Assembly (NCBI RefSeq): GCF_002078875.1
Contig: NC_034438.1
Location: 18,831,755 to 18,895,754 of the forward strand
Direction: 5' to 3'
DNA: 64,000 nucleotides
Source of the DNA: Numida meleagris
Taxonomy: Eukaryota > Chordata > Aves > Galliformes > Numididae
Shown in pieces: positions 13,601 through 23,200 of the stretch. The translations under genes were made by a program, and so were the position numbers. The notes under the pieces were generated by a model that was given only the letters and a program-made list of their open reading frames with translations, was not told the DNA's origin and did not search any database. Every line of letters begins with the position of its first letter. The stretch's first letter is position 1.

Positions 13601-15325
13601 CTGAATAACAACACAAAGTACTCAGATTTCATGCTGACCTTAGGTTATCTATGTCCTGTTATATATGCAGAGAAGGCTGAAAATTCCTAAAGATAGGCAT
13701 TTTGAAGTAACAGCCTTATTCATATGTGTAGTTATTAATAGAAGCATTTAAAAATATTTTGCCTTTCAAGTTTGCACCAACTTTTATTAAACATAGCTAC
13801 TCTGTAGGGATTGAATGATTGCTAAGTACATCTTCTTTCATGTTAATCTCATGCTGACTCCCAGAGCTGCCCCATAGAACTTCAGAAGAAGCAAACAAAA
13901 CTACTCTATAAGTAAATTCTAATTAAAGGGTTTTTGTTTTTTTTTTTGGTAAGTAGAAATGCTTGTCAAAAACACAGCTTCTAGTTTAGAGGCTTCTCCA
14001 GCTCTTCTGTATTCTTCCCTATCTAAACAACCATTATTAAATTATTAACAGTGTAGACTGCATTACTTAGATAGCATATGTGCTGTTTCTACTGGTAACA
14101 GAAAATCTGAACCATCAACTTAGTTGAACCTTAGAGAAGATGAAATAATGACATAGAAGGAAGAACAAATCCAGTGTGTCTATTAGGAAAAATTCTCATT
14201 AAAGTTAGGGGGTTACAAGGAATTACACTATAGACCCCACTTGTCTTTTACATTTAAGAAACAAAATATCAATTATGAAGAAATTTGAACTGCAAAGGAT
14301 GAAAAGGCTTATTTAGTTGATTGGTCAGTATGGCCAGTCAGGGTGACAACAGCTATCTGAAAAACAGATACAACCTATTTTTATATATAGCCAATGAAAT
14401 TTTGCAGTTCTGAAGGAAGAAAAATTTTTAATTCATTTTGGTGTTCTTTAAGATCAAGCTCATGTTATGATACCAGTCTGTAAAGAACACAAAGTTATTT
14501 CTGTAAAACCGGATAGTGAAGTAAGCAAACACAGACACTGGCATGATGCCCACGGTTCAACAATGCATCTATATTAATATTTTAGCTTGGCTCAGGAGTG
14601 CATTCTCAAGCAAGTCCACCTTTACAACACTTTAGTTTGCACAGCAGAGAAGTCCTGCAGCACAAAAAAATCATTTGCCTTTACAAATGAAATGAAACCA
14701 GGATTATGTGCACAGGGAACTGTGGCCATTAGGATCTAATTAGTTAATTTGACATAAATCCCCTGAAACACTGGCAGTGTGGACACTGGTTTTTCAGTGA
14801 TGACTTCTTCACACTGTAGTTAATTCCCCATTATAGTAACTTATTTGCCAGTTAAGATACTTCTGTAGAGCCTTTTAAAGATAACAACCCCTCTGACAAA
14901 TGTTCAGGATGTCTAAGGTGGCACGTTGGAGGTCGCTCTTTTCTGTTTTATCATATACTGTAATACTGGAGATCAACAACGTTTTAGCAGAAAAGACTGT
15001 AATACATCTGCTAGATTAAGAGAATTTTCTAGTCTTCCTCCATAGCAAACCTTGAACACTCAGAATTATTTACATATAGTCACCTTCTTCCATTCTTTAC
15101 AAAGAGGGTAGATCATACTCAGAAGACATAGGCACAGAAACAAGTTCCTGTGGCATGTCTGTGTCTTTTCTAGAATGGAACCTTCTCAGCAATAAATGTC
15201 CAGGGATCTTGGCCAGTGTGAATTTTGGGATGAACAAAAAAGAAGTGAGCTTGCCCTACAGAAGAGGTGTAGTCTGATCTCAGTGATGCAAAACTCCCAC
15301 ACATGTGACATAGCTGTAGATATCC
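10683..15325. other. non-coding stretch, AT-rich
   Basis: Apart from a probable CR1 tail at 12.2 kb, no gene or named repeat was recognised. A frame of 101 codons at 11766-12071 (minus), with overlapping plus frames, lies in a slightly less AT-rich block. It has no recognised domain and no convincing splice pair. Near 12467-12490 there is a near-palindrome, aatgtatgttattaacatacatt. Confidence 0.5.
12205..12282 (+). mobile_element. probable diverged CR1 tail
   Basis: The text 'ggagctggaaacaatgattcttgtgggacccttccagcttgggatgttttatgattcagtgat' resembles the CR1 3' UTR ending followed by one decayed terminal repeat. It is short and diverged, so the call is moderate. Confidence 0.5.
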
Positions 15326-15327
15326 CT

Positions 15328-15402
15328 GTTCATTGCAGGAGAGTTGGACTAGATGACCTTTAAGGGTCCCTTCCAACTCAAATGATTCTATGATTCTATG
15401 AT
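15328..15402 (+). mobile_element. CR1 3' tail
   Basis: The CR1 ending 'agttggactagatgacctttaagggtcccttccaactc' is followed by two ATTCTATG repeats. It lies 190 bp upstream of the ERVL provirus and is independent of it. Confidence 0.9.
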
Positions 15403-15588
15403 AATTCGGTTTTGTGTAGTTTATGCACATCTGTGGGTCTCTGAATGTTGTGCTGTTTCCTAAAGCAGGATGCATATAGTCAGGCATATAGGTTGTAAAT
15501 AGCGATGAAAGTTGCCATTTTCAGTCCTGCAGTTGGCATATTTACTTAATTTTCACTCTTCTTCCTAATACAGAGTGGAAATGTAATA

Positions 15589-15593
15589 TCTGT
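15589..15593. repeat. 5' target-site duplication of the ERVL provirus
   Basis: TCTGT immediately before the TGTCATGG LTR start. The same 5 bp follow the CA end of the 3' LTR at 20295-20299. A 5-bp duplication fits ERVL-type integration. Confidence 0.85.
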
Positions 15594-15636
15594 TGTCATG
15601 GTTTTATGATTTTTGGTTATTGGTACTCCACATCAT
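15594..15636 (+). repeat. 5' LTR remnant (first 43 bp only)
   Basis: It matches the first 43 bp of the 3' LTR (19769 onward) with two differences, then switches abruptly to gag coding sequence after cacatcat. All promoter, R and U5 sequence and the primer-binding site are therefore absent at this end. Confidence 0.85.
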
Positions 15637-15679
15637 CTTTATTCAATAGTATCCCAGAGAGGGAGAGACAGTTTAAAAA

Positions 15680-16190
15680 TAAAATACAGGGTCTCCAAAC
15701 CGAAATACAGGGTCTCCAAACCAAAATAGATTGTTTCCAAGCTGAGAGAGAGAGTTTCCAAAAGGAAAGGGAGAGTTTTCAAAGTGAAAGGGAGAGTTTC
15801 CATCAGAAAGTACTGAATGAGCGAGAGAGTCTCCAAGCCGACATGCAGAGTTTCGAGGAGCGGGTCCGAGCTGAAAGTGGGAATCTCGTAACCAGAGAAA
15901 GAAATCTCCGAATCTGCCAAGAGTGTCTCCAAGCTGAGCGGGACACTCTGCAATCCAAGCTTGACTGTCTCCAATCCGAGCGGGACGCTCTGCAATCCAA
16001 GCTCGACTGTCTCCAATCCGAGAGAGACACCTTCCAAAATGAGAGGGACACTCTACAATCCAAGCTTGGCAGTCTCCAAACAGAACGAGACAACCTTCAA
16101 AATCAGCAACTCTCTCCAATCCAAACTACACAGTCTTCAATCTGAACTACACGCCCTCCAATCCAACTTTCATGCCATAACAGAAAAGTT
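15680..16190 (+). repeat. degenerate 21/42-bp tandem repeats encoding coiled-coil heptads
   Basis: From about 15680 to 15810 the DNA repeats roughly every 21 bp (gagagtttccaaaaggaaag-like units). From about 15925 to 16080 it repeats every 42 bp (tgtctccaatccgagcggga-like units). The periods equal one and two heptads (7 and 14 residues). The array is degenerate at the edges, and the single-base frame change near 16100 lies within its 3' part. Confidence 0.8.
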
Positions 16191-16413
16191 GGTCCAAGCC
16201 GAGCTTGAGAGACAGAACATGGAAAACAACCAGCCTGATCAACCACAGGAGGCACCACAACTGATTTCAGTTGCCCCTGTAAGAGGACAGAAGGTGAAAC
16301 GAATATCGCTTCCTCCGGAACAGGAGACAGCAAAGCGAGAAGGTCCAGGGGAGCCACCCCAAAGTCCAGGGAAAGGGCCCTCAACAAGATCCCGGTCACC
16401 AATGCCCACCAGG

Positions 16414-16538
16414 NNNNNNNNNNNNNNNNNNNNNNNNNNNNNNNNNNNNNNNNNNNNNNNNNNNNNNNNNNNNNNNNNNNNNNNNNNNNNNNNNNNNNNN
16501 NNNNNNNNNNNNNNNNNNNNNNNNNNNNNNNNNNNNNN
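16414..16538. other. assembly gap (125 N)
   Basis: Run of 125 N inside gag, directly after a Ser/Pro/Arg-rich coding segment. Its true length is unknown. Confidence 0.99.
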
Positions 16539-17472
16539 CAACAGTGCACTGCTAGACAGTACAGAAGCCCGCCAGCTGGGAAGCATTGCCAGAGACTCAG
16601 CGATTGACAGAGATATCAGTAGATGCCAGGATGAGTCCTTCACCCTTTGGAAGCGGATGCTATTAGCTGTGAAGGAAAAATACCCCTTCAAAAATGATCT
16701 GATGCCTGAGGCAAGGAAATGGACTACTATGGAAAAAGGCATCCACTATTTGAGAGAATGCGCTGTGGTGGAAATGTTACCCTGGGTTCATTCCTGATGA
16801 TTCAAACCAGGAGCATGATCCTGAGAGAGTCAGGTGTACACCAAACATGTGGCGTACATTCACAAGAACTGCACCAGAAAAGTACGCCAGTACATTAGCA
16901 GCCATGTATGGCAGAGGGGAAAGAAGATCCCCTATGGGTGAACTGATTTCCAGGTTCCATGACTTTGAGATACATTTAACCCCTCTTCAAGTTTATGCTT
17001 CAGCCATTGTAAAGGTAACTGAAAGACTGGATAGACTTGAGAGTGATCACGATGATATAATAGAGGAACTGACTTCTTTGCCTCATGACGATAAACCTGA
17101 TGACAATCAGGATTATCGAGACACCCTACGGGAGGGGCTGAGCAATTTGTTTTCCTCCCAACTTGCATCATCCAACGTCTCAGCTATTAGAAGAAGAAAA
17201 CATCCTCCTGCTCGAGCAAGTGACAACAGTAAGACTATGTTGTGTGTTGCCTTGTGGCGTTTCCTACGTGACCATGGAGAAGACATGAAGAAGCGGCACA
17301 AGAAACCCACTCCTGCACTACAAGCACGGGCAACAGAACTGCTAGCCAAATCAACCACCAAGGCAAAATCCTCCGCTCCTGTCGCTGAAGGATGTGGTAA
17401 AAGCCGTAAGGGCCCTGATCAGAAGAACAAGGGAGGTAACAAGTAGAGGGGCCCTGCCCTCAGCCAGGGGGG

Positions 17473-19017
17473 GAAAGGGATAATAGAGTGTATTGGACTG
17501 TGTGGATTCGATGGCCTGGCACATCAGAACCACAGCAATATGAGGCACTGGTGGACACTGGTGCACAGTGCACTCTAATGCCCTCGTGTCACCAAGGGAC
17601 AGACTCAGTTTACATTTCTGGGGTGACTGGGGGTTCCCAAGAGTTGACTGTGTTGGAGGCTGAAATAAGCCTCACTGGTAAAGACTGGCAAAAACATCCT
17701 ATTGTAACTGGTCCAGGGGCTCCGTGTATACTCAGTATTGATTACCTCAGAAGGTGACATTTCAAGGATCCCAAAGGGTATCGATGGGCCTTTGGAATAG
17801 CTGCTGTAGACACAGACAATGTTAAGCAGCTGTCGGTTTTGCCTGGCCTGTCAGAAGATCCCTCTGTGGTGGGGCTGCTAAAAGTAAAAGAGCAACAAGT
17901 ACCGATTGCCACAAAAACAGTGCACAGACGGCAGTACCGCACCAACAGGGATTCCTTGCTCCCCATTCATAAGTTGATTCGTCAACTAGAGAGCCAGGGA
18001 GTGATCAGCAAAACTCACTCACCTTTTAACAGCCCCATATGGCCAGTGTGTAAAGCCAGTGGAGAATGGAGGCTGATGGTAGACTACCGCGGCCTGAATG
18101 AAGTCACACCCCACTGAGTGCTGGACATGCTAGAACTCCAGTATGAACTGGAGTCCAAAGCAGCCAAGTGGTATGCCACCACTGACATTACTAATGCCTT
18201 CTTTTCCATTCCGTTGGCCACAGAATGCAGACCACAGTTTGCTTTCACCTGGAGGGGTGTTCAGTATACCTGGAACCATTTGCCCCAGGGGTGGAAACAC
18301 AGCCCAACCATTTGCCACGGGCTGATCCAAACTGCACTGGAACAGGGCGGTGCTCCTGAGCACCTACAGTACATTGATGACATTGTTGTGTGGGGTGATA
18401 CAGCAAAGGAAGTTTTCGACAAAGGAGAGCAAATAATCCAGATCCTCCTGCGAGCTGGTTTCGCTATTAAGCGAAGCAAAGTGAAAGGGCCTGCACAAGA
18501 AATTCAGTTCCTAGGTATTAAGTGGCAAGATGGACATCGCCACATCCCAACAGATGTGGTCGACAAAATCACTGCCATGTCTCCGCCCACTAATAAGAAA
18601 GAGACGCAATCTTTTCTGGGCATAGTGGGCTTTTGGAGAATGCATGTTCCAAACTATAGCCTCATTGTGAGCCCCCTTTATCAGGTGACGTGGAAGAAGA
18701 ATCACTTTACGTGGGGTCCTGAGCAGCAGCAGGCTTTTGAGCAGATTAAACAGGAGATAGCCCGTGCCATGGCCCTGGGGCCAGTACGGATGGGACAGGA
18801 TGTTAAGAACATCCTCTACACTGCTGCTGGAGAGAAAGGTCCCACTTGGAGTTTGCGGCAAAGAGCCTCAGGAGAGACCCGAGGTCGACCCCTGGGATTC
18901 CGGAGTCGAGCCTACAAGGGGTCTGAGGAGCGCTACACTCCAACTGAGAAGGAGATCTTAGCCGCGTATGAGGGGGTTCGAGCTGCTTCCGAAGTAATAG
19001 GAAGCGTGGCAGGTTGA
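17473..19017 (+). pseudogene. pol: ERVL protease-reverse transcriptase, broken
   Basis: One reading frame encodes an aspartic protease and then reverse transcriptase. Protease: VYWTVWIRWPGT, then the active-site DTGA (Asp codon 17554-17556). RT: motif A within TTDITNAFFSIPL (Asp codon 18184-18186), an LPQGWKHSP block, and the catalytic YIDD at 18370-18381. In-frame TGA codons interrupt it at 17755-17757 and 18115-18117. After the RT thumb and the beginning of the RNase H region (EERYTPTEKEILAAYEG) the frame stops at 19015-19017, where an internal deletion joins it to integrase. Codons between the stops are well preserved, so the element is not very old. The minus-strand relative at 2.0-3.9 kb shares the protease block. 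Confidence 0.9.
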
Positions 19018-19659
19018 TTATATCACCTTGCCACGAAGCCGCAACGGTAAGCGTTACGTGCTCACCATGGTGGAGGCAACCACTGGGTGGCTCGAAACAT
19101 ATGCAGTACCCCATGCTACTGCCCGAAACACCATATTAGGCCTCAAGAAACAAGTCCTTTGGCGACATGGCACTCCAGAAAGAATTGAGTCAGATAATGG
19201 GACTCATTTCAAAAATTCTCTTGTAACTACTTGGGCCAAAGATCATGTCATTGAGTGGATTTATCATATCCCCTATCATGCACCAGCTTCTGGTAAAATT
19301 GAACGATACAATGGATTGTTAAAAACCATGTTGAAAGCAATGGGTGGCGGAACATTTAAGCATTGGGAGAAGCATTTGGCCGAAGCCACCTGGTTGGTCA
19401 ACACTAGAGGATCAATCGTGATGGTCCAGCCCAATCCAGCTCTCTACATAAGGTAGAGGGAGATAAGGTCCCTGTAGTACATGTAAAGAGCATGCTGGGA
19501 AAAGTGGTTTGGGTCTTTCCAGCTTCTGGAAAGGGCAAACCTCTCCATGGCACTGTTTTTGCCCAGGGACCTGGGTCCACTTGGTGGGTGATGCAGAAGA
19601 ATGGGGATGTTCAGTGTGTACCACAAGGGAATTTGATGCTGGGGGAGTGCAGTCAGTAA
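19010..19659 (+). pseudogene. pol: ERVL integrase, N-terminally deleted and frameshifted
   Basis: The integrase catalytic core lies in a different frame from RT. Motif WQVDYI carries the first Asp (19016-19018), ESDNGTHF the second (19193-19195) and GKIERYNG the Glu (19301-19303). The spacing is D-58-D-35-E, the canonical D,D(35)E arrangement. The HHCC zinc-binding N-terminus is missing because of the deletion at about 19005-19015. The frame closes at 19456. The C-terminal domain, which includes WVFPASGKG and GSTWWVMQKNGDVQ, continues in another frame to TAA at 19657-19659. All three catalytic residues survive, but the protein is split. Confidence 0.88.
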
Positions 19660-19751
19660 GTCTATGTATATATAGGTAAACATTTTCTGTGTGTGTAATG
19701 CATGTTAATTATTGTTTGTTTGCATATGTATATTGACATGATGTAGTGATA

Positions 19752-19768
19752 TGGAATAAGGGGTGAAA
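19752..19768 (+). promoter_or_regulatory. polypurine tract before the 3' LTR
   Basis: Purine-rich tggaataaggggtgaaa lies immediately upstream of the LTR TGTC. It is the expected plus-strand primer position, and a very similar tract precedes the minus-strand LTR at 1904. Confidence 0.75.
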
Positions 19769-20294
19769 TGTCATGGTTTTATGATTTTCAGTTATTGGTA
19801 CTCCACATCATAACATCATGTAGTGAATGTACCTGGTTCTCAGAAGAGAAGTTCTACTACATTCCCCACGGTACTTTGCTCCTTTGTTACCATTTTCCAG
19901 CCGGAGGGAAAAGATAAAAGCTCGCAGTATAAAAACTTGCAGATCACGAGACCTCATCCCTTTTTTCCGCCGTCTCTCGTCTTAGCAGTAGCTCTCCAGC
20001 CGTCTTATTGTCGGTAGTAGAGTAAGGCCTACCTTGATTTTGGGACATTCTCTCTCTCTGTATTAATTTATCAGCTTAAATTGTAATTATATTGCATTAT
20101 AGTGTGTTGTTTTGAATTCCGATATCTTATTTAGTAAATTAGTTTGTTTCTCCTCAGATTGTTGCCGCTGTTCTTTGCTCTCAGGGCCATCTCCTTACCC
20201 TTTTCCCCTTTTCCCTTTTCCCAGGGTGTGGGCCCGTGGATCCCCCATCCCCTTCATCACGGAACCGGGCTGAACGCCCGTAAACCAATTGACA
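19769..20294 (+). mobile_element. 3' LTR of the ERVL provirus (526 bp)
   Basis: It begins TGTCATGG and ends TTGACA, then TCTGT repeats the upstream flank. A TATA-like cagtataaaaac lies near 19926. The 3' part carries pyrimidine-rich stretches (tccccttttcccttttccc). It is the only near-complete LTR copy at this site, so any remaining promoter activity would point rightward, away from the provirus body. Confidence 0.9.
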
Positions 20295-20299
20295 TCTGT
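20295..20299. repeat. 3' target-site duplication of the ERVL provirus
   Basis: TCTGT, identical to 15589-15593. Confidence 0.85.
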
Positions 20300-23200
20300 C
20301 ATTATTGGTTTGCATAAGTGTTTAAGCAACTCATGTACCTACATGTAGTCCAGAGAATGATTTGTCAGAATTTCCAGAATTTGCTTTGTGGTTTGCAGAA
20401 TATTTCAGCTTTCACTCATTTCTATAGGTCTAAGAATATTAACATGCTTTACAGATTCAATAATTAATTCAATCATCTATCTTAGCCTTGTATCGTAAAC
20501 ATCAATAGCCTCCAGTGTTACACAATTATACTGTTTCCTTTAAAAATCTTGATATAGTTTGCTAGAACACATCACTGGACAACAGAATACTGATTTCTAC
20601 ACACTCCAACCAGTCCCAAAGATCAGATTTTTCCAACAAGTTTCACCATCTGTCATAGGTATGTTGTTTAAAAATCTTATTTGCCCACAAACTTCAAAAT
20701 CTCTTGAGGAAAGATCACAGAAACTCATATTTATCGATTTGATGTTATAAATCTTGATTCAGGTCTGCAATGATAGTATTGAATGTAATTTATTTGACTT
20801 TAGAATTGCAGTATGTTCTGGAAAAGTTGTATGTCAGCACCATTACTAGTTGAAAGCACTGTAAGGTAAATTATCTACTTATTTTCTTACAGAAGTTCTA
20901 AGTACGCCAAAGTTCTGCAAAAGTGCTATGAATACAGATTTGCCATCACCCAAAGCAACACATGTATTGGAGGACAAAGAATAATGTACATGTAGTATAT
21001 CTAGAGATCTCATACCAAACCAAGAGAAACCAGCAGGTAGATTTCATTATATGTAATAGAAATTACTTACAGGACAAGTTAAAAATTTTAAAAAGTTAAG
21101 ATTTTGTGTGTGCTCACTAGACATCTGTGTTTACAGAAGGGCACAATGCAAACACTCACCAGACCACGTAATTCTTCATAAATGGTACTTACCTATAAAG
21201 CAAACAAACAGAAAACAAACTTAAATATTTATACAGACACATGTATATTTTAGCATTTTAAAAGACGTCAGAGGATCAAAATACTGTACTCACTTCAACA
21301 AAAGGTTTCAGTAAAAACATATTCCTTGATCTACAACTCCTCATACACCATTGGCCATGTGTAGACACATAATTTTAAATTTTAATTTTTTAATTTTAAT
21401 TCTCTCATCAGCCTGCTCATAGCTTTATTTTAGTTTCTTCCTTATCAGTTTTAGAAAATCACCACTTTTGATGTCTAAAAAGATTTCCTATGTCTTGCTA
21501 CATTAAAATTTTAAGATACAGCTACTGTGCAAAAAATATAAGCTTTCAGTTAAAAAATAATGATCCAATAATAATAGCTGAAAGAATAAGCTAATTCTTC
21601 TTCCAAAACTGGTTATTAAAAGGAGCAGAATCTTTACATTTTAATATGGTTTTATGCTTTTAATTTTGGGTGATGCTATTCTGCAATTCTAATTGCTTCT
21701 AATATCAAATAAAAAGTTTCAATGTTTTATGTTATAAATATTTAACACTATTTTTTGTTTGTCAGTTTGTCTATAGGTCATAGTCTTTAATCACATATTG
21801 CTCACCTTTAACAGAAATAAAAACCAACACAAAACAATATGGCACATAACTGACTTGACAACTTCACAAAATCAGTCAATAATCCTATCAAAATAATACT
21901 TTGGTCATCAAATGCCTGGTCATGTGATATAATGGAGGGTGGATAAACATGATTAATATTTGTCCTTTAGATTAATTTCATAACATTAAATTATGAAGCA
22001 CAAGTTTTCAAGTTCACTGAGTTAAAAAAGCCATAACAGGAAAAATTTAGGAAATTTTAGGAATTACTAAGCTGTGAATTTCTTGTCTGTGCTTCTGTCC
22101 TTACACAAAGGTCAACAAAACACAATTGTGTTCTAGAATTAAGTAAAATATGCTCTAGAGCACTGTATACAATTAAAAAATAACCAGCAAGCTTTATGCT
22201 CAAGTAATGACATTATAGGATGAGTTCATATATTGATACAGGTGTTCTAAATTCTTTTTTGTTCCTGCAAGCAAATGTTTCCATATCTATGTGTCTGTAC
22301 CTATAATAAAATCATTTGTTTCTAATTCTCCACAGTAACAAAGATGCCTGTGGATTTGCTAGCTACCAAAAGGTTTCAGTTTCTATTCAAAAAAAGAGAT
22401 AAGAATGAGATTTGATATGAAAGGCCTTTTATGACATTGGAGAACGTCAGACTGCTTTATTTGTTTTGCACTGTGCTTTATTGGTTGCAAGATACTTCTG
22501 CACAACAAAATACAGTGTCAGGGTTTACATCAAACCAAACTATATCCCATATTTATGAGTTAGCAGTGAAGCTGCTGCACAGGGCGTTGTGATTTTGTTG
22601 CTCAGTAACCTGATTACCACAGCAGTTGACTTTGCTTTTCCCTTTTCCTTATCTAGGCTCAATAACAGAAAAGCGCCACTTCTGCCGACCTAGGAATTTT
22701 GTTGTTCGAGCAAACATGCCCTTCCATGCATGATGTGCATGGCAAAGCTGAAAAGAGGTGCATGCATTTTCAGAAAGAAACTTTTTATCTTACAGACTCT
22801 TTTCATCACAGTTGTGATAGACGGCCAGAATAATGGCCAGAAAGCCATAAGACAAAGGTATCTTGCGATGCAAAAACATTGCCCCAGATTCAAAATCTGA
22901 ATGTCTCAGACCCTGCAAAATGGTAGACCGCCCTGCTCCATTCAGCTTCTCTTTACTGTAATCCCAGTGACAGCAAGCATTTGAACTGAAAAAATCTTGG
23001 AGATGTTTACTCAAGGCTGGCAGATGTTTGACTTTAGAAACATTTATAAGAGGAATATTGTTGGACACCTAAAATCTTTGGACAAAATCCTCTATTCAGA
23101 AGGCAATACATGATATTTTACCTTAGATTCAATTCACTTCCCATTTAAACTTTGTTTGTAATTACAATGGTTCAAAAGTTATAGATAACAATGATCATTA

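Larger units (their letters stand above)
15606..17446 (+). pseudogene. gag: ERVL gag, broken (coiled-coil N-terminus)
   Basis: Gag forms the retroviral particle. The first frame (15606-16145) opens with an ATG inside the LTR remnant and encodes a long heptad-repeat coiled coil rich in ERESFQ and LQSERD motifs. A frameshift near 16100 moves the coiled coil to the next frame. This runs into a basic Ser/Pro-rich segment, a 125-base N gap (16414-16538), and a block with ARQLGS and VKEKYPF, and ends at 16797. A second shift near 16780 leads to the frame ending at 17446, which holds MWRTFTRTAPEKYAS, a DHGEDM motif and a Lys-rich tail. No CCHC zinc knuckle was seen. ERVL Gags and the related host gene Fv1 also carry N-terminal coiled coils (family knowledge). 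Gap length is unverified, so the frame across it is uncertain. Confidence 0.85.
15594..20294 (+). mobile_element. ERVL-type endogenous retrovirus, internally deleted
   Basis: The provirus has matching 5-bp target duplications, a 43-bp 5' LTR remnant, gag, pro, RT, integrase, a purine tract and a 526-bp 3' LTR. No env frame lies between integrase and the 3' LTR, as is usual for ERVL. Parts missing are most of the 5' LTR, the primer-binding site, the beginning of gag, most of RNase H and the integrase zinc-binding N-terminus. The two LTR starts differ at 2 of 43 positions. Stops, frameshifts and a 125-base assembly gap within gag make every frame non-functional as it stands. It is transcribed antisense to PDE4D. 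Confidence 0.9.

Noticed and set aside
15639..16119. Three antisense open frames (96-148 codons) with regular LETLSLGLE- or RxGDS-like repeats
   Set aside because: They are mirror frames of the tandemly repeated Gag coiled-coil DNA; the periodicity comes from the 21/42-bp repeats.
16103..16742. Minus-strand frames spanning the first N gap
   Set aside because: Open only because N is translated as X; shadows of gag.
19660..19768. Possible env gene between integrase and the 3' LTR
   Set aside because: Only about 110 bp separate the integrase stop from the LTR; there is no room for env.
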